DNA of 12,319 nt, from positions 1 through 12,319 of the forward strand of contig JAGPIR010000019.1 in the NCBI GenBank assembly GCA_018054915.1, read 5' to 3'. The notes beneath the pieces were generated by a model, which searched no databases, was not told where the DNA came from, and saw only the letters and a list, made by a program, of their open reading frames with translations. Positions 6,352-12,319 of the stretch are shown here, in pieces. Positions within the stretch are counted from its first letter, which is position 1. Every line of letters begins with the position of its first letter. The position numbers and the translations under genes were made by a program. This DNA is from Allobrachymonas sp. (GTDB taxonomy: Bacteria > Pseudomonadota > Gammaproteobacteria > Burkholderiales > Burkholderiaceae_C).

Positions 6352-8079
6352 TCATCGGAGCCACACGCGCACGTCGATGTGTGCCAGCACCTCGAAAAAA
6401 CTTTTGGCAAGCAGCGCCTCTTCAGGCTCCAGAGACACACTGACTGGATAGAACGGAGCCAGATCCAGCCCCAGGCCAACTCCGATAATTTGGGCACCAC
6501 GCGCAGTTTCCCGAGCGACCACTTCCTTGAGATGATTGTCCAGGTAAAACTCGTCGTTGGCGCCCTGGGTCGCGCTCTCCATCGGGCAACCGTCAGAAAA
6601 CACCAGCAGCACGCGCCGCGCTGCGCCGTGCTGCACCTGACGCTGGCAGGCCCACTGCACGGCCTCGCCATCCAGGCCTTCGCGATAATGGTCCAGCTTG
6701 AGCAGTGCTGCGATGGCATTGCGGCTGTGGGCTTTGCTTTCACGGGCGCTTTTGTAAATGTAGTGCATGCGTTCGGCCACGCGACCAGGATCAAGAGGCT
6801 GGCCTGCACGCAACCAGGAACGACGCGCCTGCCCACCGTTCCAGGCTCCGGTGGTAAAACCCAACACCTCGATGGGAACCTGGGCAACAGCCGCCATGCG
6901 GCACCAGATATCGGCCCAAAGCGCCACCGTTTCCGCGTGTGCCTTCATGGAACCTGAGATGTCTATCAATACGGTAAGGCACGCATCCACCTGCGGGGGT
7001 TCGGCTTCACGCTTGAAAATGTGGCGTTCTTCAGGGCTGGTGATCACGCGAGGCAGATGTCTGGCATCTATCCGGCCAGATTCCTGCTCAAAGTGCCAGC
7101 CATGCCGCCGCGGTTGTGCCAATCGCCGCGCCAACGCACGTCCAAGCCTGGAAACCGGAAGGTTGAGTGCGTGCAGATGTTGATCAAGCAACCGCCGGTA
7201 TTCAGCCAGCAGGGCGGGCCGTACCAGGCTGGCCGGGTGCAATTCCCGGTCAAACTCGTGGGTGAACACGTGGTACTGGCGCCGCTGCCTTTCCCATGAG
7301 CGGCTATCCCCGGTGGCAGCCAGGGGCAACGTCTGTTCATATGGCGGATCGCGGTCAAGCCAGAGAAAGAAATTGCCCGGATCGCGCCGCCCTTTCGGCA
7401 ACTGGCCAGCGGCCTCTTCAGCCTCGGTCATCTTGCCAGCCACGGCGCGTGCCAACGCTGCAGCAGCAGCACAGAAACGCGGCGCATCGTTACGCGAGCG
7501 TACCAGCTCACGGAAAAAACCGCCAAGCAGTGGTGCCATGCCGGCGCGCGTGGCCTCCATGGTATCTTGCACAACATCGGGCGGTGAACGGTGGTTCATG
7601 CCAGACCAGACCATTTGCACCACCGAAAATACCAGCAGCCCCAATTCGGTGTCGATCAACAGCGAATCATGGTAAGCCAGCGTCCAACGGTTGAAATGCG
7701 CAGCCAGATTGGTGCGCACGCCCGGCCAATGTTCAGGTGCCAGACTCTCGGCACGCAATTGCCAAAACCATTCATACAACACGCGCGCCAACGGTTCTTG
7801 CCGCTCATTGGGTGCGTGTGCATCATGCGCCGGCTCCGTTGAAGTTTCCCGCATCGCCAGCCCGTCGGCTATGGCGCGGTAAGTAGCCAGCCCATCCCCT
7901 TCCTCGCCGCGCAGATGAGGCGCCATCCACAACAACGCCGCCCCCTGGCGCCAGGCATGACGCAACCGGAATGCCAGCGTCTTGTCTCCCGCCAGGGCAC
8001 GCAAGGCAGCAGCCGCAAGCATGTCCAGCCGCTGTTGACGGCGTGCGAGTGCCTGAGGGGAATGCGTAGACACAGTCAT
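6352..8079 (-). CDS. cobT: CobT-like von Willebrand factor A domain protein
   Basis: A 575-residue protein whose C-terminal two thirds match CobT, the metal-binding VWA subunit that works with the AAA+ ATPase CobS to load cobalt through CobN in aerobic cobalamin synthesis. Visible family blocks are YHVFTHEFDRELHP, the VLIDISGSM segment with the metal-site pattern D373-x-S375-x-S377, EVLGFTTGAWNGGQARRSW, HYIYKSARESKAHSRN, LDGEAVQWACQRQ, the second acidic loop VFSDGCP (D496), and QIIGVGLGLDLAPFYP near the end. The N-terminal third (to about residue 200) is less familiar, and the long acidic linker of classical CobT is not obvious. The start at 8079 has only a weak ribosome site. It lies 94 bases downstream of cobS, presumably in one operon. 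No cobN is present, so cobalt chelation is an assumption; a general VWA/MoxR-type metal-insertion or protein-remodelling role is also possible. Confidence 0.85.
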   Translation of the reverse strand: MTVSTHSPQALARRQQRLDMLAAAALRALAGDKTLAFRLRHAWRQGAALLWMAPHLRGEEGDGLATYRAIADGLAMRETSTEPAHDAHAPNERQEPLARVLYEWFWQLRAESLAPEHWPGVRTNLAAHFNRWTLAYHDSLLIDTELGLLVFSVVQMVWSGMNHRSPPDVVQDTMEATRAGMAPLLGGFFRELVRSRNDAPRFCAAAAALARAVAGKMTEAEEAAGQLPKGRRDPGNFFLWLDRDPPYEQTLPLAATGDSRSWERQRRQYHVFTHEFDRELHPASLVRPALLAEYRRLLDQHLHALNLPVSRLGRALARRLAQPRRHGWHFEQESGRIDARHLPRVITSPEERHIFKREAEPPQVDACLTVLIDISGSMKAHAETVALWADIWCRMAAVAQVPIEVLGFTTGAWNGGQARRSWLRAGQPLDPGRVAERMHYIYKSARESKAHSRNAIAALLKLDHYREGLDGEAVQWACQRQVQHGAARRVLLVFSDGCPMESATQGANDEFYLDNHLKEVVARETARGAQIIGVGLGLDLAPFYPVSVSLEPEEALLAKSFFEVLAHIDVRVWLR

Positions 8080-8173
8080 ACCCGCCGCTTACCAGTTTTT
8101 ATTTCAGGACAGTGCATTCCAAAAAAACTTTTCAACGTGCTTAGCACCAGCACTGGCCAAAACATGGCTGCGC

Positions 8174-9160
8174 TTATGCAGCAGCCATTGCTTGCAATGC
8201 GCCCAGCGTACTCTCTGGCAGCTCCTGGCCGAAACACCGCTGGTAATACTCGGCCACTATCGGCCGCTCTTCGTCTTCGCACTTGTTGAGGAAGGTGTAG
8301 CGAAACGCATCGGCCACATCAGGAAAGAACGCCAGATTCTCAGCCCACGTGATGACGGTGCGAGGAGACATCAACGCCGACACATCACCAGCCGCAAAAC
8401 CAGTACGCGTCAGACTGGCGAGTGCAACCATCTGCCACACCAATTCGGGCGCAAGCCCCGGAGCGCGCGCACGCACGATTTCCACTTCTTCACGTGGTTC
8501 CAGATAATTGAGTTGCGCCACCAGGTTCCAACGGTCCAGTTGCGCCTGATTGAGTCGCTGCACCCCATGATAAAGCCCCGTGCTGTCACCCTGCCCCACC
8601 GTGTTTGCCGTTGCAAACAAACGCAATTGCGCATGGGGCGCAATGACCCGGTTTTGCTCCAGCAGGGTGAAATGGCCATCCTTTTCAAGCACGCGCTGAA
8701 TGACAAACATCACATCGGGACGGCCCGCATCGTATTCATCGAATACGATGGCCATTGGACGCTGAAGCGCCCAGGGCAGCAGTCCAGGCTCGAAACGGGT
8801 AACCTGCTTGCCATCTTCCAGTGCGATCACGTCTTTTCCGACCAGGTCGAGGCGGCCGATGTGGCTGTCCAGATTGATCCGCAAACACGGCCAATTGAGG
8901 CGTGCCGCCACCTGTTCAATATGCGTCGATTTTCCTGTTCCGTGCAGCCCTTGAATCAATACGCGGCGGTTGTATTCGAAACCAGCCAGCAGCGCAAGCG
9001 TAACGGCCGGATTGAAGTGGTACCCCGGATCAATGGCCGGCGTGAATTCAGAAGGTTCAGCCAGTGCATGCACCTCGCGCAGAAGACCCTTGGACTCGAA
9101 ACCGAATGTCTCGCGCACATCAATGCGCCGCGTAGCCACGGACGGCGGATTTGTGTCCAT
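8174..9160 (-). CDS. cobS: CobS-like AAA+ ATPase
   Basis: A 328-residue MoxR-class AAA+ ATPase with the specific CobS signature. It shows Walker A GLHGTGKST at residues 71-79, HIEQVAARLNWPCLRINLDS after it, Walker B ending in FDEYDAGRPDVMF (DE at about 141-142), sensor-1 LFATANT around 181-187, GLYHGVQRLNQAQLDRWN, and a C-terminal NKCEDEERPIVAEYYQRCFG block. In cobaltochelatase, CobS forms a ring with CobT and supplies ATP-driven work for CobN. The ATG at 9158-9160 is chosen over two earlier in-frame ATGs (9184, 9196) because AAGGAG lies 5 bases upstream of it (9166-9171). The protein is close to the family length. It is followed by cobT and preceded by a long structured non-coding region. 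Pairing with CobT is certain; the metal and partner subunit are not. Confidence 0.93.
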   Translation of the reverse strand: MDTNPPSVATRRIDVRETFGFESKGLLREVHALAEPSEFTPAIDPGYHFNPAVTLALLAGFEYNRRVLIQGLHGTGKSTHIEQVAARLNWPCLRINLDSHIGRLDLVGKDVIALEDGKQVTRFEPGLLPWALQRPMAIVFDEYDAGRPDVMFVIQRVLEKDGHFTLLEQNRVIAPHAQLRLFATANTVGQGDSTGLYHGVQRLNQAQLDRWNLVAQLNYLEPREEVEIVRARAPGLAPELVWQMVALASLTRTGFAAGDVSALMSPRTVITWAENLAFFPDVADAFRYTFLNKCEDEERPIVAEYYQRCFGQELPESTLGALQAMAAA

Positions 9161-9292
9161 TTTGTCTCCTTGGTTCGGCTGCATTCTGCCGTCCATGTTT
9201 TAATCGTTGCAAGCTTGCGGGCCATTCTATTTCGGTTTCCATTGCAGTTTTTCGGAAAACCAGGCAGGACAATCCCTGACTTCGTTCGCACC

Positions 9293-9380
9293 GAGAGGTG
9301 TTCAAGCCTGATGCATCAAGCTTGAGCTTGAACACGGACCGGTCATCGTTTCATTGCAGCCATCAATGTGAACACCTCTC
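9293..9380. repeat. Nested inverted repeats forming two mutually exclusive stems
   Basis: A perfect 12-base inverted repeat joins GAGAGGTGTTCA (9293-9304) and TGAACACCTCTC (9369-9380). The left arm also belongs to a second perfect 10-base inverted repeat: GTGTTCAAGC (9298-9307) with GCTTGAACAC (9326-9335). The left arm can pair with only one partner at a time. The loop of the short repeat holds two more palindromes, TGATGCATCA (9309-9318) and TCAAGCTTGA (9316-9325). The block lies in the cobS-yeiH divergent region, and no open frame of coding character covers it. Confidence 0.75.
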
Positions 9381-9381
9381 A

Positions 9382-9418
9382 GCCAATCAAATACATGATT
9401 GGCAGAATAAACCGTCAA
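9382..9418 (-). promoter_or_regulatory. Candidate leftward promoter overlapping a palindrome, upstream of cobS
   Basis: On the - strand, TTGACG (9413-9418) and TGTATT (9390-9395) are 17 bases apart: a good -35 with a weak -10. The -10 is exactly the loop of a perfect 8-base inverted repeat, GCCAATCA (9382-9389) with TGATTGGC (9396-9403). A factor binding this palindrome would cover the promoter. Transcription from here would give cobS a leader of over 200 bases containing the nested repeats. The assignment is by pattern only. Confidence 0.35.
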
Positions 9419-9662
9419 AGTCACACGCTGGAAATTGGCATGCGGCATCGCATCAGACCGCCCGAATGCAGCGTCCTCCGGATATCGAAACCGGCCCCAC
9501 ACGTTAGGGGATACCGCTAGAGACACGCGTCAAAACTGCCGATATCATCAAAAAATGGCCCGCGTATTCCCATGCAAGGCCATGCATGAAACCGCCTCGC
9601 TTGTTCCGCATCCCATCTCCAATGCGCCTGCAGAACCACGTGGCCACCACCCAACTCAAACC

Positions 9663-10685
9663 ATGAAACGTTCCTTTTCTAATGCGCTCGCGCGTGTCCA
9701 GATCCTGTTGCCCGGGGTACTGGTAGCTGTCACGGTGGCATTTGCCGCCACTTTCGTATCGGAACGCTATGGAGGGCCCAAATTCCTTTTTGCCTTGCTG
9801 CTGGGAGTTTCCCTAAATTTCCTGTCGGAACATTCCAAATGCACGGATGGCATCGAGTTTTCCGCAAAACGGCTGGTGCGCATTGGCGTAGCCCTTCTGG
9901 GCGCACGCATCGCCTTTACAGATGTCACCGCGCTGGGCATCCCTGGCGTGGCCGCACTGGTTGCGGCTGTCCTGCTAACCATTGGCTGCGGCCTGTTAAT
10001 GGCAAGACTGCTGGGTCTGCGAACACAGTTCGGCCTGCTCTCTGGCGGGGCCACTGGCATTTGCGGAATTTCCGCTGCCATGGCCATTTCTTCCACACTG
10101 CCGCAAACCACCGAAAACGAGCACGACACGTTGATGACAGCCATTGGTGTCGCCAGCCTGTCCACTGCAGCCATGGTGCTCTACCCCTTGTGGGTGGAGT
10201 GGACCCATATGTCTGTGCCGCAGGCAGGCTTGTTTCTCGGCGGTTCGATTCACGATGTCGCTCAGGTGGTGGGCGCCGGCAACATCATTTCACCTGAAGT
10301 TGCAAAGTCTGCCGCATTGGCAAAAATGTTCCGCGTGGTCATGCTGGTGCCGATTGTTCTGGCATTGGCTATTATTTTCCGGCGAGAAGTAACCGCTTTT
10401 GCGCAAGCTGGAGGAAAGATTGCCAAACGCCCGCCGATCCTGCCATTCTTCCTGATAGCCTTCATCGCACTCGTGGTGATCAACAGTCTCGGCTGGATAC
10501 CCGCTTACGGACAGACCTTAGCCGGTACGGCATCACAGTGGGCGTTAGTGATATCCATTGCCGCGTTGGGTGTCAAAACATCATTCAAGAAAATTGTTGC
10601 CCTGGGATGGAAGCCGATTGCACTGATGATTAGCGAAACGGCGTTCATCGCCATTTTCATGGCAGTCGTGTCGGCCCTGATGTAA
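9663..10685 (+). CDS. yeiH: YeiH/UPF0324-family putative sulfate exporter
   Basis: A 340-residue polytopic membrane protein of the UPF0324 (YeiH) family, the family that includes the proposed sulfonate-derived sulfate or sulfite exporters SuyZ and TauZ. Visible landmarks are LFALLLGVSLNFLSEH, then AKRLVRIGVALLGARI, SGGATGICGISAAMAI, a conserved SIHDVAQVVGAG segment, and a C-terminal WALVISIAALGVKTSF. About ten hydrophobic segments can be counted. The ATG at 9663 gives the usual short N terminus before the first membrane helix. The frame is open upstream, and an ATG at 9582 would add 27 residues without hydrophobic or family character. Neither start has a clear ribosome site. It converges on pta, with xsc beyond, which supports a job removing the sulfur oxyanion released by Xsc. 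The substrate itself cannot be read from sequence. Confidence 0.88.
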   Translation: MKRSFSNALARVQILLPGVLVAVTVAFAATFVSERYGGPKFLFALLLGVSLNFLSEHSKCTDGIEFSAKRLVRIGVALLGARIAFTDVTALGIPGVAALVAAVLLTIGCGLLMARLLGLRTQFGLLSGGATGICGISAAMAISSTLPQTTENEHDTLMTAIGVASLSTAAMVLYPLWVEWTHMSVPQAGLFLGGSIHDVAQVVGAGNIISPEVAKSAALAKMFRVVMLVPIVLALAIIFRREVTAFAQAGGKIAKRPPILPFFLIAFIALVVINSLGWIPAYGQTLAGTASQWALVISIAALGVKTSFKKIVALGWKPIALMISETAFIAIFMAVVSALM

Positions 10686-10721
10686 TCAAAAAGCCATCAA
10701 CGAACGCGTCTGTCTGTCTGA

Positions 10722-10771
10722 TGATTGCCGGCAACGTTGCACCTTGCTTGATTGCCGGCCCGTGGGCTGGC
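10722..10771. repeat. Direct repeat and hairpin between yeiH and pta
   Basis: The 11-base sequence TGATTGCCGGC occurs at 10722-10732 and again at 10749-10759. The second copy runs into a strong hairpin, GCCGGCC-cgtg-GGCTGGC (10754-10771, one G-U pair). It lies between the convergent yeiH and pta stop codons. It has no T-tract on either strand, so if it ends transcription it is not a classical intrinsic terminator. Confidence 0.4.
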
Positions 10772-10795
10772 GAACAAGCCAGGCCTAATTGACCA

Positions 10796-11806
10796 TCACG
10801 CACACTGCAAGCTGGTGATCACGATGGCGGCCAGCACGTCACGTTCGCTACAGCCACGTGAAAGATCATTGGCGGGCTTGCGCAGCCCTTGCAGCAGTGG
10901 TCCGATCGCCGTTGCGCCGCCCAGGCGCTCAACCAGCTTGTAGCCGATATTGCCGGCATCAAGATCAGGAAACACCAGAACATTGGCCCGTCCGGTGATT
11001 TGCGAATTTTCGATTTTGCGCGCAGCAATCGCAGGCACCAAGGCTGCGTCCACTTGCACTTCGCCATCCACCATCAGGTCGGGGCAGGCCTCGCGCAGCA
11101 ATGCCGTAGCTTCGCGCACCTTGTCCACCTGGGCATGACGGGCACTACCACTGGTGGAGAACGACAGCATTGCCACGCGCGGTTCCTCTCCCAGCAGTTG
11201 CCGGGCGCTGTGCGCACCAGCCTGCGCAATTTGCACCAGCTCCTGCGCAGAGGGCTCAATCACCAACCCGCAGTCAGTAAAAATCATGCCGGGCTGTTCC
11301 GTGTGATGCGGTTGATCCAGAACCATGAGAAAAAAACTCGATACCAATGTGGTTCCGGACGCCATTCCGATGGTCTGAATTGCCGTGCGCACAACGTCAG
11401 CCGTGGTACGAACGGCCCCGGCAACCGAACCATCTGCCAGGTTCTGCGCCACCAGCATGTCGGCAAAAACCAAGGGGTCGCGTATCAGGATGCGTGCCTG
11501 CTCCTGCGTCATGCCTTTGTGGCGGCGCAAATCATGCAATGATTGCGCAAGGGCATCGGTATGCGGGGAAAGGGAAGGGTCTTCCAGCGTTATGCCGTCC
11601 AACTGCAAACCTTCCCGCTTAGCTGCAGCCTCAAGCGCAGCTCTGTCCCCCACCAGCGTGATTCGAGCCAGCCGTTTGCCATGCGCATGCGTAGCCGCAC
11701 GCAATATCCGCAAGTCATCGCCTTCGCACAACACAATGCGGCGTTGGCGACGAATGGCCAATTGCTCGAGTTTCTGCAACAAATGGACTTGATCGGTATT
11801 GGGCAT
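10796..11806 (-). CDS. pta: Phosphate acetyltransferase (short, catalytic-domain form)
   Basis: A 336-residue enzyme that interconverts acetyl phosphate plus CoA and acetyl-CoA plus phosphate. It consists only of the catalytic Pta domain, like the short archaeal and sulfonate-pathway forms, and lacks the N-terminal DRTGG/P-loop part of E. coli Pta. Conserved blocks are ADGSVAGAVRTTADVVRTAI (arginine at about 140), GMASGTTLVSSFFLMV, FTDCGLVIEPSAQELVQIA, MLSFSTSGSA, VDGEVQVDAAL and, at the C terminus, LVFPDLDAGNIGYKLVERLGG then NDLSRGCSERD. There Ser316, Arg317 and Asp323 match the catalytic Ser/Arg/Asp of the Methanosarcina enzyme. I chose the ATG at 11804-11806; an in-frame TTG at 11833 would add nine residues of no family character. 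It lies downstream of xsc on the same strand, so it probably converts Xsc-derived acetyl phosphate. No ackA is in the window. Confidence 0.93.
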   Translation of the reverse strand: MPNTDQVHLLQKLEQLAIRRQRRIVLCEGDDLRILRAATHAHGKRLARITLVGDRAALEAAAKREGLQLDGITLEDPSLSPHTDALAQSLHDLRRHKGMTQEQARILIRDPLVFADMLVAQNLADGSVAGAVRTTADVVRTAIQTIGMASGTTLVSSFFLMVLDQPHHTEQPGMIFTDCGLVIEPSAQELVQIAQAGAHSARQLLGEEPRVAMLSFSTSGSARHAQVDKVREATALLREACPDLMVDGEVQVDAALVPAIAARKIENSQITGRANVLVFPDLDAGNIGYKLVERLGGATAIGPLLQGLRKPANDLSRGCSERDVLAAIVITSLQCA

Positions 11807-11833
11807 GGCGTTTCCACTCTGGCTTGTATGCAA

Positions 11834-12208
11834 AAAACATACGCATGCAACCGGCCTGGCAGATCACGACTGAACCAGCGCATCAGGCCCAACCGTGAAA
11901 CGGTAATCAAAAATCCGTCCGCTCAGATCCGGCATGCACGGGGCTACGCAAAGCTTTGCGCACCCACCGGCAAACCGGCGCCATGACACGCCGGGATTCA
12001 TGGTCTGCGACCTCTCACGCGATGAAAACGGCTGTCACAACCGGACTGCTCCGGCTTGTTGCACAACCTGGCAGTCATCAACGGAGCGGACGCCGCACAT
12101 CAATAACCATCAGTCAAGGATTTCGTCAGCAAAATGGCTGGCCGTCAACGTCCTTACCTGCATCGTGGTAAGCAAAAAACGTATTACAGCCAGCCTCATG
12201 CCATGTGG
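11834..12208. other. Non-coding xsc-pta spacer with a 14-base palindrome
   Basis: No convincing gene lies in these roughly 375 bases; the open frames are short, lack ribosome sites and have no family character. The spacer contains a perfect 14-base palindrome CGCAAAGCTTTGCG (11947-11960). On the - strand, just after the xsc stop, an outer stem GGCTGGC/GCCAGCC (12189-12195 with 12136-12142) encloses a 6-pair stem CTTACC/GGTAAG (12153-12158 with 12167-12172) and is followed by ATTTT. That structure could be a weak xsc terminator. I see no clear pta promoter. Confidence 0.5.
11947..11960. promoter_or_regulatory. Perfect 14-base palindrome upstream of pta, possible operator
   Basis: CGCAAAGCTTTGCG reads identically on both strands and lies about 140 bases upstream of the pta ATG in non-coding DNA. 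Its symmetry suits a dimeric regulator. No known regulator motif is recognised, so operator function is a guess. Confidence 0.3.
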
Positions 12209-12319
12209 TTACACGTAATCCTTGTATTTATCCAGGAAGCGCACAGGCTTGGACAATGCATCGCGACGGAACGGATCGCCCAGCTCGCGTGTGCACATAA
12301 CCTCAATCACGCAGGTTTT
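12209..12319 (-). CDS. xsc: Sulfoacetaldehyde acetyltransferase, C-terminal end only
   Basis: The last 36 codons of a - strand gene enter from the right edge and stop with TAA at 12209-12211. The tail, RELGDPFRRDALSKPVRFLD then KYKDYV, matches the C terminus of Xsc, a thiamine-diphosphate enzyme that splits sulfoacetaldehyde with phosphate into acetyl phosphate and sulfite in the breakdown of taurine and other C2 sulfonates. The pta gene downstream on the same strand is the usual partner and strengthens the call. The gap to pta is about 400 bases, unusually wide for this pair. More distant relatives such as acetolactate synthases are possible from 36 residues alone, but the GDPFRRDAL...PVRFLDKYKDY pattern is specific to Xsc as I know it. 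Confidence 0.82.
   Translation of the reverse strand, partial: KTCVIEVMCTRELGDPFRRDALSKPVRFLDKYKDYV

Larger units (their letters stand above)
9197..9662. other. Gene-free divergent region between cobS and yeiH
   Basis: No open frame here has codon use, a ribosome site or a recognisable product. Besides the nested repeats and the palindrome-embedded promoter, it contains a 10-base palindrome GCAAGCTTGC (9209-9218). On the - strand there are also local stems CAGG/CCTG and GGTTTTCC/GGAAACC between about 9230 and 9280. The part from about 9420 to 9662 holds no clear structure. I see no convincing yeiH promoter and no cobalamin-riboswitch box (no GCCACTG-type B12 box on either strand). Confidence 0.6.

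Noticed and set aside
6228..6887. Open - strand frame of 219 codons over the cobT 3' end
   Set aside because: It lies out of frame over the conserved VWA portion of cobT and its translation is low-complexity with no family character; the cobT frame explains this DNA.
8121..8153. Terminator between cobS and cobT
   Set aside because: The stem GTGCT/AGCAC is only five pairs and the T7 run lies nine bases beyond it, too far for a classical intrinsic terminator.
8192..9325. 377-codon + strand frame antisense to cobS
   Set aside because: It arises from the GC-rich codon pattern of cobS; there is no ribosome site or family motif.
9293..9380. Small mobile element bounded by 12-base terminal inverted repeats
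   Set aside because: At 88 bases it holds no transposase, shows no flanking target-site duplication and has no second copy in the window; regulatory structure is a better reading.
9161..9420. Cobalamin riboswitch upstream of cobS
   Set aside because: It was searched for because of the CobS call, but no B12-box sequence or characteristic core is present on either strand; the nested repeats do not follow that fold.
11934..12218. 94-codon + strand frame in the xsc-pta spacer
   Set aside because: No ribosome binding site precedes it, its composition is not protein-like, and it overlaps the xsc C-terminal codons.

Overview
The window looks like chromosomal DNA of a betaproteobacterium, most likely Burkholderiales. 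This rests on protein character (MutS, PlsX, a cysteine-free L32, a DUF47-Pit pair, an Xsc/Pta set) and on moderately GC-rich codon use. The genus cannot be fixed from sequence alone. There are ten protein genes, two cut by the window edges. I see no tRNA, rRNA, CRISPR array, insertion sequence or prophage.

Left part (1-2039): the 3' end of a DUF47 (PhoU-like) gene is followed by a PiT-family low-affinity phosphate transporter on the + strand. A small DUF883 membrane-anchored stress-type protein faces it on the - strand. A strong, probably bidirectional terminator hairpin separates the two.

Middle (2040-6351): mutS (+) converges on plsX (-). plsX lies downstream of rpmF (L32), the usual rpmF-plsX order. 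Here the pair is cut off from the yceD and fabHDG genes that normally flank it, and a terminator-like hairpin stands between rpmF and plsX.

Right-middle (6352-9662): a cobS-like AAA+ ATPase and a cobT-like von Willebrand A protein form a - strand pair. No cobN or other cobalamin gene is visible. Upstream of cobS is a gene-free stretch of about 500 bases with nested, mutually exclusive inverted repeats and a possible promoter lying in a palindrome. This is the least explained part of the window.

Right end (9663-12319): a YeiH/UPF0324-family putative sulfate exporter (+) converges on pta (-). Upstream of pta, at the window edge, is the C-terminal end of xsc, sulfoacetaldehyde acetyltransferase. 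Together they suggest a C2-sulfonate (taurine/sulfoacetaldehyde) dissimilation locus: Xsc releases sulfite and acetyl phosphate, Pta turns acetyl phosphate into acetyl-CoA, and the exporter may remove the sulfur oxyanion.
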